Origin: Paenibacillus kobensis NBRC 15729
Lineage (GTDB): Bacteria; Bacillota; Bacilli; Paenibacillales; Paenibacillaceae
Reading direction: 5' to 3'
Length of the DNA stretch: 64,000 nt
Assembly (NCBI RefSeq): GCF_004000825.1
Contig: NZ_BILZ01000003.1
Span: 180,960-244,959, forward strand
Shown here: positions 37,696 to 45,599 of the stretch, one piece after another
How positions within the stretch are numbered: position 1 is the first letter of the stretch
How the letters are laid out: every line of letters starts with the position of its first letter
Notes under the pieces: generated by a model
The model's input: only the letters and a program-made list of their open reading frames with translations
Database searches by the model: none
What the model was told of the DNA's origin: nothing
Position numbers and translations under genes: made by a program

Positions 37696-37950
37696 ATGCA
37701 TAAACCGGACAGGAGCAGCGCATCATACTATCGACGGCGAAATGAGAGGTGCAGCTCCATTGAACCCATTGAACAATTGGTACAGGGAATTGTGAAGAAA
37801 TACGACACGAATGAATAGAAGCGAGGGGTTGTGCTAAAGACGACCGTCTGTAACACCATCGTAGTTTCATTACGCCGCAAGGCGCCGGATGTAAACGACG
37901 AATTCTGCCGCGAATTCGTAACGATGATCCGCAGTTTCTGTGACGAGTAG
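37696..37950 (+). pseudogene. ORF interrupted by one in-frame TAG, unknown
   Basis: A frame of 41 codons (37696-37818) ends in TAG, and the same frame continues for 12 bases and another 39 codons from a GTG at 37831 to a TAG at 37950. Together they would give about 84 residues, with a basic N-terminal part (YYRRRNERC) and a C-terminal part with FCREFVTMIRSFCDE. A perfect terminator follows. This could be a gene broken by a nonsense mutation, two tiny overlapping genes (GAGGGG lies just before the GTG), or chance. I do not recognise the product. Confidence 0.35.
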
Positions 37951-37986
37951 TGGTCTGTTTCATCAAACTTCAAATCGCCGTCAAAG

Positions 37987-38015
37987 AGGAGCCCGCAAGG
38001 GCTCCTTTTACTTTT
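37987..38015 (+). terminator. Intrinsic terminator
   Basis: AGGAGCCC-GCAA-GGGCTCCT (37987-38006), a perfect 8-bp stem with a stable tetraloop, followed by TTTACTTTT. It closes a plus-strand transcript covering the YjzC-like gene and the broken ORF. Confidence 0.85.
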
Positions 38016-38325
38016 CGTACCCTATCCACTATCCTGCATCATGCCCTTGCTACACACCTTCGCTCAGTCTTCTCACCACGCCTCCCCACTCCTCAGCCCT
38101 AAGACATACTTTGCCCATCAGCTCACTTATAACGTTAAATAACATCCTTACTCTAACTGTTGCGATTAATCAGATGTCTCATCAATGGGCGGTGACAGGT
38201 GGAGATCAGCGAATTAGGGGTGCGGACGACTGAGGGAAGCAAAGTACGGTAAACAGGGAGTTTTGCCGACGGAGGCGGCAAGGACGTGCGGACGAGCGTT
38301 ATGATTGGGGGGGCGTCTTAGCGGA
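38016..38325. other. Gene-free stretch
   Basis: No convincing coding frame, RNA or repeat was seen here. The first 100 bases are pyrimidine-rich on the plus strand and the last 100 are purine-rich, leading into the palindrome array. Confidence 0.6.
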
Positions 38326-38497
38326 GTCCAGAGAGCGCGAGCTCTCTGGGGCCCTCCCTTGCAGGGAGGGTTTGGGTGGGTAGAAAAAGCCTTTAAAGGT
38401 TTGGTTGTGAATTAATGCCCTTAAGGGTTTGGGTTGTAAGAACGGGTGTCCAGAGGGCTCAGCCCTTTGGTTATCCCTTATAGGGAATCTGGGTGAA
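38326..38497. repeat. Array of four palindrome modules with a TTTGGGTTG-like tail
   Basis: Four modules follow each other. Module 1: CCAGAGAGC-GCGA-GCTCTCTGG (38328-38349), then CCCTCCCT-TGC-AGGGAGGG (38352-38370), then TTTGGGTGGG. Module 2: CCTTTAAAGG (38390-38399), then TTTGGTTGT. Module 3: CCCTTAAGGG (38418-38427), then TTTGGGTTGT. Module 4: CCAGAGGGC-TCA-GCCCTTTGG (38450-38470), then TCCCT-TAT-AGGGA (38474-38486), then TCTGGGTGAAC. Modules 1 and 4 are two variants of the same double hairpin, both introduced by GTCCAGAG. Stems vary in sequence but keep pairing, as in a structured repeat or RNA. Not a CRISPR array. Confidence 0.75.
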
Positions 38498-38506
38498 CAA
38501 ATAAAA

Positions 38507-38533
38507 ACGGCCCTCGATCAAATCGAGAACCGT
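38507..38533 (-). terminator. Terminator of tRNA-Ser
   Basis: ACGG..CTCGAT (38507-38518) pairs with ATCGAG..CCGT (38522-38533) around CAA; on the minus strand TTTTTATTT follows. Confidence 0.75.
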
Positions 38534-38547
38534 TAGTCGCTTATGTA

Positions 38548-38638
38548 TGGCGGAGAAGGTGGGATTCGAACCCACGCACGCTTTGACACGCCTAGCTGAT
38601 TTCGAGTCAGCCCCCTTGGGCCTCTTGGGTACCTCTCC
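38548..38638 (-). tRNA. tRNA-Ser (anticodon CGA)
   Basis: A 91-base serine tRNA with an encoded CCA end. The acceptor stem GGAGAGG pairs with CTTCTCC (one G-U), the anticodon loop CTCGAAA gives CGA, the T-arm reads GGTTCGAATCC, and the long variable arm typical of tRNA-Ser is present. It reads UCG codons. A 74-residue frame over it is an artefact. Confidence 0.95.
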
Positions 38639-38728
38639 GTGGTGAAGACAAGACTTATTGTAGCACACGACAAAACTCGATGCAAGTCTTTTCAAATTGT
38701 CAGAATTGTATTAATTCTGACCGATTAT

Positions 38729-38968
38729 TTACTCGTCTGTCTGCTCATCCAAGCCGTTCAATTGCTGTTCAGCTTCCTCCTTCGAGCGGAGCACTTTTTT
38801 CAGGTTTTTCTCGAACTTGGCCCGCGGAACCAATACGCTGTGCTTGCAGCCTACGCATTTGATCCGGATATCCATGCCCATCCGAATGATCTCCATCTCG
38901 TTCGTGCCGCACGGATGCTGCTTCTTCATCTGTACGACGTCACCCAACTGGAATACTTTACGTTCCAT
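38729..38968 (-). CDS. DUF951 family small protein (YyzM-like)
   Basis: 79 residues starting MERKVFQLGDVVQMKKQHPCG, with GTNEMEIIRMGMDIRIKC and CVGCKH, the DUF951 signature. Three Cys residues could bind metal. Function unknown; it is found next to the mscS-like gene and near parB in bacilli. GAGAGGAGA precedes the ATG. It follows the MscS gene with a 16-base gap. Confidence 0.9.
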   Translation of the reverse strand: MERKVFQLGDVVQMKKQHPCGTNEMEIIRMGMDIRIKCVGCKHSVLVPRAKFEKNLKKVLRSKEEAEQQLNGLDEQTDE

Positions 38969-38984
38969 CCCGGACTTCTCCTCT

Positions 38985-39836
38985 CTAAGGCCGCTGGTAT
39001 GCGACTAACTTCGGATACGGCAGTTCGATCTTGTGCTCCTCGAACGCTTTCTTAATGACTGCATTCAACGCCCTCGCAACTGGCGCCTGCGTATTCGGCA
39101 TACATTCTACCGTCACGCGCAGCGTAACTTGCGAAGGGCCGAGTGTCTGAACGCCGAGCACTTCCGGTGCGGCGGTCGCATGTTCCAACTGCAACGAATC
39201 CTGCGACACGATCTGCTTCATAATGTTTAATGCCCGATCAATGTCTTCCTCATATGCGATCGCAATATCGACAACCGCGACGGCATTGTTCATCGAGAAG
39301 TTCGTCACTTCGTTAATCATACCGTTCGGAATAATATGCAGTTCGCCCGTCCAGCTTTTGACCCGTGTCGTCCGCAAACCAATCATTTCGACAGTCCCTT
39401 TGAAGGTGCCCGTCTGAATAACGTCTCCTACGGCGAACTGGTCCTCTAATATGATAAAGAAGCCCGTAATAATATCCTTCACCAAGCTTTGAGCGCCGAA
39501 ACCGATCGCTAAGCTGATGACACCCGCCCCTGCCAGCAGAGGTGCCAGATTCACGTGAAACTCGGCCAGAATGAGCAATGCGCCTACGAAATAAATGAGG
39601 TAGGACGTCATATTTCTCAATAGCTTACCTACGGTTAGAACACGCCTGGTATGGCTCGCGTGCTTCATCTCCCGCTCGATCATCATGCGGTCTATAGACT
39701 TATGAACAACGAGTTCAACAATTCTGCCGATTAGCAGTATCGCTGCAATGCGTACAACTGCAAGACCAACCGTCCGCCACATCGCCCCGCTCGTTATCCA
39801 ATCGCTGAGGTCGTTCCACATGGTGTGTAAGTCCAT
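38985..39836 (-). CDS. Small-conductance mechanosensitive channel (MscS family)
   Basis: 283 residues. Three membrane helices (about 15-37, 60-85 and 88-118), the pore helix containing APLLAGAGVISLAIGFGAQSL, and a cytoplasmic beta/alpha domain with EDQFAVGDVIQTG. It releases solutes on osmotic downshift. The start at 39836 has AAAGGCGGG upstream. Co-directional with DUF951. Confidence 0.95.
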   Translation of the reverse strand: MDLHTMWNDLSDWITSGAMWRTVGLAVVRIAAILLIGRIVELVVHKSIDRMMIEREMKHASHTRRVLTVGKLLRNMTSYLIYFVGALLILAEFHVNLAPLLAGAGVISLAIGFGAQSLVKDIITGFFIILEDQFAVGDVIQTGTFKGTVEMIGLRTTRVKSWTGELHIIPNGMINEVTNFSMNNAVAVVDIAIAYEEDIDRALNIMKQIVSQDSLQLEHATAAPEVLGVQTLGPSQVTLRVTVECMPNTQAPVARALNAVIKKAFEEHKIELPYPKLVAYQRP

Positions 39837-39957
39837 TATATACCCGCCTTTCACTTTCGCCTATCTATGTATGACCTAACTTATTCCATGCACACTGCTT
39901 CTTTATTCCCTTGGTTACCGTTGTCTCTTCTTGTCTTATGCTTATACCCCTTGTACG

Positions 39958-40197
39958 CTACCGTTCGATCTGCTCGAATTCCCCGTCCAGTTCACGGAAC
40001 AGACCTCTGATCTCGACTTTCTCCGTTTCAATCACTTCCCACACACGCACCTCATCCTCATCCGGGAAACGGATAGACAGTGCGCATCCCGCCGTAATCT
40101 CTTTCGGCGTCGGACATAGATCGATCTCTATCTCGATATATTCTAGCAGCATTTCCATCCGCAGCGCTTGCTGCGTGGAATCGAATGCGATAAGCAT
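39958..40197 (-). CDS. DUF3343-type putative Se/S carrier-like protein
   Basis: 79 residues starting MLIAFDSTQQALRMEMLL, with a CPTP motif and a second Cys in GCALSIRF. This matches small DUF3343 proteins, whose Cys residues suggest sulfur or selenium transfer; a cysteine desulfurase-like gene lies about 1.4 kb away. Function is inferred. CAGGAG precedes the start at 40197; the frame extends 32 codons upstream without support. Confidence 0.8.
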   Translation of the reverse strand: MLIAFDSTQQALRMEMLLEYIEIEIDLCPTPKEITAGCALSIRFPDEDEVRVWEVIETEKVEIRGLFRELDGEFEQIER

Positions 40198-40301
40198 GAC
40201 CAACAACTCCTGTACATTGTGCGATTGCCCGTTTGTCCTACTATTCATGTAACCGAGTGTGCCAACTCCAAAGCAAAAGCCTATTTTCGCCAAGTCCGCA
40301 A

Positions 40302-40331
40302 GTATAAAATGGTTGTCCTAACCATATACTA
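40302..40331 (+). promoter_or_regulatory. Candidate forespore (sigma-G/F type) promoter of yyaC
   Basis: GTATA (40302-40306), an exact 18-base gap and TATACTA (40325-40331) fit the B. subtilis sigma-G pattern GHATR-N18-CATNHTA at all but one position. The spacer contains an ATGGTT/AACCAT inverted repeat. YyaC is a sporulation protein, so the match makes sense. Confidence 0.5.
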
Positions 40332-40362
40332 GTATTACATTACGAGAGGCGGAGGGGATAGT

Positions 40363-40953
40363 ATGAAGCTGTCGTCGTTGTATGAGTCGCCCTTAAAGGT
40401 GCCCTATCAAGAGCCCAATGTATCCGGCATACTCACGAATCGTCTGACCGTTCTATTGAATGGACTGTCCGGCAATCAGCGAATTATCGTCGTATGCGTA
40501 GGCACCGACCGTTCAACCGGCGACTCGCTCGGTCCGCTGATCGGTACAGCGCTTGCGAAATACCGGAGCACTCACTTCGAATTGTATGGGACATTGGAAG
40601 AACCCGTTCATGCGATGAATCTTGAGGAAACGCTTAACGTCATTCATCGCCACAACCATCATCCGTTCGTTATCGGTATTGATGCCTGCCTTGGACAAGT
40701 TGCAAGCGTCGGCAATATCCAGGTCGGCATCGGACCTGTTCGGCCCGGCGCCGGCGTGAATAAGCAGCTTCCACCTGTCGGGGATATACACATTACCGGC
40801 ATCGTGAATGTCGGCGGTTTCATGGAATACTTCGTTTTGCAAAATACGCGTCTTCATCTCGTTATGCGAATGGCTGACGTTATCGCCCACAGCCTCTTCT
40901 CCGCCATTGTGAACTGCCGTACGACGACTAGGCCTGCTGCAATGCCAGACTAA
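40363..40953 (+). CDS. yyaC: Spore protease-like protein YyaC
   Basis: 196 residues. CVGTDRSTGDSLGPLIGT near residues 47-64 and GIDACLGQ near 107 resemble the Gpr-type peptidase fold of the DUF1256/YyaC family, made in the forespore. Its substrate is not established. GGCGGAGGGG precedes the ATG. Its 3' end overlaps that of the DUF4446 gene by 26 bases, tail to tail. Confidence 0.9.
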   Translation: MKLSSLYESPLKVPYQEPNVSGILTNRLTVLLNGLSGNQRIIVVCVGTDRSTGDSLGPLIGTALAKYRSTHFELYGTLEEPVHAMNLEETLNVIHRHNHHPFVIGIDACLGQVASVGNIQVGIGPVRPGAGVNKQLPPVGDIHITGIVNVGGFMEYFVLQNTRLHLVMRMADVIAHSLFSAIVNCRTTTRPAAMPD

Positions 40954-41416
40954 CCGCCTTTTTCTCTTCGGGCGTAAGCGGATATGGTGAATTGCCTTTC
41001 TCGAGCGGCTTCGCGTACACATACGTATCTTCGCGGCTGTGAAGACCGCTCAACACTATTCCATCCTGAGAATCATTAACGATCGCAAGCGAGAAGCTCA
41101 GATCGCTGCCCTGCTCCGAGAATGCGTTGTAGCGGTGTACCGCAACCTTGCCCCGCGTCTCGCTTAATGCTTTGACAAGCACTTCATGCGATTTGCTCTG
41201 CAGCGCCAACTGCTCCTTATGATCAGCCAGCTGTTGTTTCATATCAACCAGCACGTCCTCCAGATTTGCGACACCGGTTTCACCCATTGCCGTTTCATAC
41301 TGCTTTCTTAGCTTCTTCAGCCGCGATCCAATTACCGCCATCCATATGATCATAACGATCAGAATAACCGTTAATGCGACAACCGCTATTTCCAATGGTG
41401 ATAATGCTTCGTTCAT
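40928..41416 (-). CDS. DUF4446 family membrane protein
   Basis: 162 residues: one membrane helix (about 10-30), a coiled-coil stretch (33-90) and a C-terminal domain with VHRYNAFSEQGSDLSFSLAI and GIVLSGLHSREDTYVYAKP, both hallmarks of DUF4446. Function unknown; it neighbours parB in many bacilli. GGGGGAGCGG precedes the ATG. Confidence 0.9.
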   Translation of the reverse strand: MNEALSPLEIAVVALTVILIVMIIWMAVIGSRLKKLRKQYETAMGETGVANLEDVLVDMKQQLADHKEQLALQSKSHEVLVKALSETRGKVAVHRYNAFSEQGSDLSFSLAIVNDSQDGIVLSGLHSREDTYVYAKPLEKGNSPYPLTPEEKKAVSLALQQA

Positions 41417-41538
41417 TCCAATTCCGCTCCCCCGTTGCTTTACTGCAGTATTCCTATTCTTGTTAGCTTAATGCTCTCCATCATGTGTCCATGCCGTCTC
41501 GACCATTATATGTTCGTATAGCCGAGCTTTATTCCTCA

Positions 41539-42708
41539 TTAGCTGATCGGGTAATGCCCTCTAATTTCGTGCATCGCGTCTACGATTGCCTGAACATCAT
41601 TCTCCGTCGTGAAGCAGCCTACGCTTGCCCGTACAGCCCCTTTATCCATCGTCCCTGCTGCAGCATGCGCCAACGGCGTACAATGGTATCCGGCACGCAC
41701 AGCAATGCGATAATGCTGGTCCAATATAAACGACAGTTCTGACGCATCCGCCCCTGATAAGTTAAAGGATACGATTCCAGTGCGTGGATCACCAAGTTTC
41801 GGTCCGAGCAGCTCGACTCCCGGTATGGAAGACAGTCCCTCCATCATGAGTTGCGTCAGACGCCATTCCTTAGTATGGATCGTTTCAACGGTCTCATGCA
41901 GAATATAGCTTACTCCTGCAGCCAGGCCTGCCAAGCCCGGCGTATTCGGCGTTCCGGCTTCATACCGGTCCGGACGGACACTCGGTTGCTCCGGAGCTTC
42001 GGATTGACTGCCCGTACCCCCATGCAGCAGCGGCGTCAGATCCAGATCCGGATGAATGTACAGCCCTCCTGTTCCTTGCGGACCTAGCAAGCCTTTATGC
42101 CCCGGAAACGCGAGCATATCGATTCCCATTGCATTTACATCAATCGGCAGGATACCTGCGCTTTGTGCAGCATCGACCAACAGCTTAACCCCATGCTTCC
42201 GACAGATCTCACCGATGTCCGCAACCGGTGTAATCGAACCGAGCAAATTAGAGCTATGATTGACAATGACCAGTGTCGTTGCAGGAACGATGGCCGATTC
42301 AACCTGTTTGGGATCGATGTGCCCCGTTAAGTCCGCCTCTATATATGTAACGTTGATTCCAATCGCTTGTTTCAAATATTCCAATGGACGCCGAACAGAA
42401 TTATGCTCCACTGCTGTCGAAATGACATGATCACCGGGTTTAACAAACCCTTTGATTGCCAAATTAAGCGCAGTCGTTGTATTAAGCGAGAAAGCGATGT
42501 CGTTCGGATTGCCGATCCGGAACAGCTTCGCCAATTGCTTGCGCGCCTGGAACAAATGACGGCTCGATCGAACGGCCATTGCATGGCTGCCTCTCCCCGG
42601 ATTAGCCGTATCATTCAACATCGCATCTCTCACCGCATCAATGACAGCCGGCGGCTTCGGCCATGATGTTGCCGCATGATCCAAATAAATGACCGGTTGC
42701 TGTTCCAT
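41539..42708 (-). CDS. Cysteine desulfurase-like class V aminotransferase
   Basis: 389 residues starting MEQQPVIYLDHAATSWPKP. The PLP-binding Lys lies in PGHKGLLGPQGTGG at about 199. This is the class V aminotransferase subgroup of cysteine desulfurases (Csd-like), which take sulfur from cysteine; a Cys in RAGYHCTPLAH near 346 may be the sulfur-carrying residue. GAGAGGGAAA precedes the ATG. No iron-sulfur assembly genes lie next to it. Confidence 0.88.
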   Translation of the reverse strand: MEQQPVIYLDHAATSWPKPPAVIDAVRDAMLNDTANPGRGSHAMAVRSSRHLFQARKQLAKLFRIGNPNDIAFSLNTTTALNLAIKGFVKPGDHVISTAVEHNSVRRPLEYLKQAIGINVTYIEADLTGHIDPKQVESAIVPATTLVIVNHSSNLLGSITPVADIGEICRKHGVKLLVDAAQSAGILPIDVNAMGIDMLAFPGHKGLLGPQGTGGLYIHPDLDLTPLLHGGTGSQSEAPEQPSVRPDRYEAGTPNTPGLAGLAAGVSYILHETVETIHTKEWRLTQLMMEGLSSIPGVELLGPKLGDPRTGIVSFNLSGADASELSFILDQHYRIAVRAGYHCTPLAHAAAGTMDKGAVRASVGCFTTENDVQAIVDAMHEIRGHYPIS

Positions 42709-42867
42709 AAGGTTTCCCTCTCTTTTCGCATCTTTTTCACATTTGATTAATCGGCTGCATACCCCAAAAACGCCAACAATAGCATACCTCCGTGCAATGA
42801 TTCCTTAGCGGAATATTACAACTTCAGGCATGCTATCGCTGGTGTTCAACGCTATAGATATATCTCG

Positions 42868-43716
42868 TTATGCCAACTGCTGCAAAAGTTCCAACAAACG
42901 CTCCAGGTCTTGCTTGTTGTAATACAACAATTCGATACGGCCCTTATCCTTCTGTTGTTTCACACGAACTGTCGTCTTGAACCGGTCACGGAGCGACTCC
43001 TCCACGCTTTCCAAGTAAGGATCACGTTTCTTCTGGCGTGCCTTCTCTTTCTCCGGTTGTTTCTCAGGTTGCTTCTGGATTACCGCTTCGAGCTCCCGAA
43101 CGCTCCATTCCTGTTCAATGGTCAGGCGGGCAAGCTCCATCTGCTGTTTCGGATCTTTAATACCGACAAGAGCACGCGCATGTCCCATAGACAATGTTCC
43201 ACGTGAAACATCTTCCTTAATATTAGCCGGAAGGGTCAGCAGCCGCAGAAAGTTCGCAATATGGGAACGCGATTTGCCTACCTTCATCGACAGTTCTTCT
43301 TGTGTCAGTTCGAACTTATCCATCAAGGCTTGATAGGCAATAGCCGTTTCAATTGCATTCAGGTCCTCGCGCTGTAAGTTCTCGATCAGCGCAATCTCCA
43401 TAACCTGCTGATCAGTGAACGTTCGGACAACCGCCGGAATCGATGGGTTGCCGCACAGTTGGGAAGCCCGGAAACGGCGTTCGCCCGCAATAATTTCGTA
43501 ACCTTTTAGAACGGTACGGACAATAATAGGCTGAATGACGCCATGCTGCTTGATTGACTCTGCCAATTCTTTGATCGACTCTTCGTCGAACGTTTTGCGC
43601 GGCTGATAAGGATTTGGTCGCAGCTGCGTTAATGGGACTTCAATGACTTTATCGTCATCTTTGACCGACAACGACGGAATCAGTGCATCAAGACCTCTAC
43701 CTAGCCGCTTGCTCAT
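42868..43716 (-). CDS. parB: Chromosome-partitioning protein ParB (Spo0J)
   Basis: 282 residues. The N-terminal CTPase domain holds the GERRFRASQLCG motif (about residues 78-89), followed by the helix-turn-helix that binds parS and a C-terminal dimerisation domain. It spreads along DNA around parS and loads condensin. The start overlaps parA by 20 bases. A perfect parS lies within its own coding sequence. Confidence 0.96.
   Translation of the reverse strand: MSKRLGRGLDALIPSLSVKDDDKVIEVPLTQLRPNPYQPRKTFDEESIKELAESIKQHGVIQPIIVRTVLKGYEIIAGERRFRASQLCGNPSIPAVVRTFTDQQVMEIALIENLQREDLNAIETAIAYQALMDKFELTQEELSMKVGKSRSHIANFLRLLTLPANIKEDVSRGTLSMGHARALVGIKDPKQQMELARLTIEQEWSVRELEAVIQKQPEKQPEKEKARQKKRDPYLESVEESLRDRFKTTVRVKQQKDKGRIELLYYNKQDLERLLELLQQLA
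43195..43210. promoter_or_regulatory. parS site inside parB
   Basis: TGTTCCACGTGAAACA fits the ParB target TGTTNCACGTGAAACA at every position. Confidence 0.95.
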
Positions 43717-44470
43717 ACGTAATCACTTCCTTCGCCAGCTCGAGATACACTTCTGCTCCCTTGGAGCGCGGATCATATGTGATAATCGCTTGTCCGTGCG
43801 AAGGAGCTTCGCTCAACCGGACGTTACGAGGAATAATCGTCTGGTAAACTTTCTGTTGAAAATACTTTTTCACTTCTTCGATCACTTGTATACCAAGGTT
43901 GGTTCTCGCATCAAACATAGTAAGGAGTACACCTTCGATTTGAAGGTTCGTATTCAGGTGCTTCTGTACAAGGCGCACCGTGTTCAGAAGCTGGCTCAAG
44001 CCTTCTAATGCATAATATTCACACTGAATCGGAATCAACACCGAATCAGCTGCAGTTAGTGAGTTAATTGTCAGCAGACCGAGAGATGGCGGGCAATCGA
44101 TAAGAATATAATCATAATCCGGCTTCAATTGATGGAGCGCCCGCTTGAGACGAACCTCACGCGAAATCGTCGATACCATCTCGATCTCGGCCCCTGCCAA
44201 TTGAATTGTCGCTGGGATGACATGAAGCCCCGGAATCGCAGTCGCCGCGACTGCATCCTTCGGAGCAACCTCATTAATTAATATGTCATAGATACAATTC
44301 TCAACGTCCGCTTTATTAATCCCGATACCACTCGTCGTATTACCCTGAGGATCAATGTCCACGAGTAATACGCGTTTGCCGAGCGAAGCCAGGCAAGCAC
44401 CTAAATTCACGGACGTTGTCGTTTTTCCGACACCGCCCTTCTGATTTGTGATGGCAATTATTTTAGCCAA
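43697..44470 (-). CDS. parA: Chromosome-partitioning ATPase ParA (Soj)
   Basis: 257 residues. The deviant Walker A KGGVGKTTT (residues 11-19) with an extra Lys, and DIDPQGN as Walker A', identify a ParA/Soj. It moves origins with ParB and modulates DnaA. It is coupled to parB by overlap and follows noc after a terminator-containing gap of 111 bases. Confidence 0.97.
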   Translation of the reverse strand: MAKIIAITNQKGGVGKTTTSVNLGACLASLGKRVLLVDIDPQGNTTSGIGINKADVENCIYDILINEVAPKDAVAATAIPGLHVIPATIQLAGAEIEMVSTISREVRLKRALHQLKPDYDYILIDCPPSLGLLTINSLTAADSVLIPIQCEYYALEGLSQLLNTVRLVQKHLNTNLQIEGVLLTMFDARTNLGIQVIEEVKKYFQQKVYQTIIPRNVRLSEAPSHGQAIITYDPRSKGAEVYLELAKEVITYEQAAR

Positions 44471-44520
44471 TCCGGTTCACCTCTTGTAAGTATGCAATCT
44501 AAAATGTCCGAAAATCAGAA

Positions 44521-44543
44521 AAAGCGGCTGTGTCGGCCGCTTT
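44521..44543 (-). terminator. Terminator of noc
   Basis: AAAGCGGC (44521-44528) pairs with GCCGCTTT (44536-44543), loop of 7; on the minus strand TTTTT follows. Confidence 0.75.
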
Positions 44544-44581
44544 CGCCAGGCAATACATCGAACTAGCTACCTTATTACAGT

Positions 44582-45406
44582 TTAACGCTTAGGTATATGA
44601 ATTACAATTTCATAATGATCATCGCGATCATTTTCTTTGGTTTCGATTTTCAGACCGGAAGACGTTACCATGTCAATGGATTGACGGATTGTGTTCAAAG
44701 CTAGACGAACATCCTTCGTGAACGAGATTCGACGCGATTTCTTCACCTTCGCCGCTTCTTTATAGAATGCAACACGAGCTTCTGTCTGCTTCACATTCAG
44801 TTCCTTGGAAACAACATCGCCAAGTACCTTCTCTTGCAGTTCATCCGTATCGAGCGACAACAATGCCCTTGCATGACGTTCCGTAATTTTGCGCTCCATT
44901 AATGCGCCCTTAACCGGATCACTCAATCCGAGCAGACGAATCTTGTTCGCAATCGTCGACTGGCTCTTGCCTAGCCGCTGCGCCAAGCTTTCCTGCGTCA
45001 GTTGGTGAAGATCGATCAGTTTCTGATAAGCGACCGCTTCCTCCAGTGCCGTAAGCCCTTCGCGTTGCAGGTTCTCGATCAGTGCGATCGATGCCGCTTG
45101 AGAATCGTTGAATTCACGCACGATGGCCGGAATCCGTTCAAGCCCAAGCTTCGTAACGGCACGCCAACGACGTTCCCCCGCGATAATCTCATAACGTCCA
45201 TTGCGCAGACGGACAACGATCGGCTGAATAACGCCGTGTGTCTTAATCGTCTGGCAAAGCTCGTCGATACGGTCATCATCGAATACCGTACGCGGCTGAT
45301 AAGGGCTCGTATCGATGTCGGTAATCGGAATTTGTTTTACTTCGTCCGAATCCGCATTGTTACGTTGATCGGCTAGACCGAACAACCGAGAAAACTGTTC
45401 TTTCAT
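44582..45406 (-). CDS. noc: Nucleoid occlusion protein Noc
   Basis: 274 residues of the ParB family, starting [14 protein letters not shown], an N-terminal amphipathic segment typical of Noc that allows membrane contact. [12 protein letters not shown] is the CTP-binding motif and [17 protein letters not shown] the DNA-binding helix. It blocks Z-ring formation over the nucleoid. GTG five codons upstream is an alternative start. Confidence 0.93.
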   Translation of the reverse strand: MKEQFSRLFGLADQRNNADSDEVKQIPITDIDTSPYQPRTVFDDDRIDELCQTIKTHGVIQPIVVRLRNGRYEIIAGERRWRAVTKLGLERIPAIVREFNDSQAASIALIENLQREGLTALEEAVAYQKLIDLHQLTQESLAQRLGKSQSTIANKIRLLGLSDPVKGALMERKITERHARALLSLDTDELQEKVLGDVVSKELNVKQTEARVAFYKEAAKVKKSRRISFTKDVRLALNTIRQSIDMVTSSGLKIETKENDRDDHYEIVIHIPKR

Positions 45407-45551
45407 AACGTCAACAACCACCCGATTCCAATATGCCGATGTCCGTTCATTCCATCATTCCTAGTTGTGCATCCGAATACTAACTTGCTCTTATATTATT
45501 CGATGCAAGGAATCTTATTTCCTGCTTGACATCGGTTCCGTCACAAAAAGT

Positions 45552-45587
45552 TTGCCGTGAATGTTTCACGTGAAACATTCACGGCAA
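45552..45587. promoter_or_regulatory. parS inside a perfect 36-bp palindrome, also terminator of rsmG
   Basis: TGTTTCACGTGAAACA (45562-45577) is a perfect parS. It is extended on both sides by GCCGTGAA/TTCACGGC so that positions 45552 to 45587 form an unbroken palindrome of 18-bp arms. On the minus strand TTTTTG follows a few bases later, so it can also end the rsmG transcript. Confidence 0.9.
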
Positions 45588-45599
45588 TAACGTTTAGCC

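Noticed and set aside
37694..37973. Minus-strand frames of 81-90 codons near 37.8 kb
   Set aside because: No binding site, odd composition, and opposite to the better-supported plus-strand frame that ends at a terminator.
38326..38497. CRISPR array
   Set aside because: Modules are short, of unequal spacing and different sequence; no spacers of constant length and no cas genes.
38471..38695. 74-codon minus-strand frame over tRNA-Ser
   Set aside because: Translation of the tRNA itself (the VPKRPKGADSKSARRV type artefact) and not a protein.
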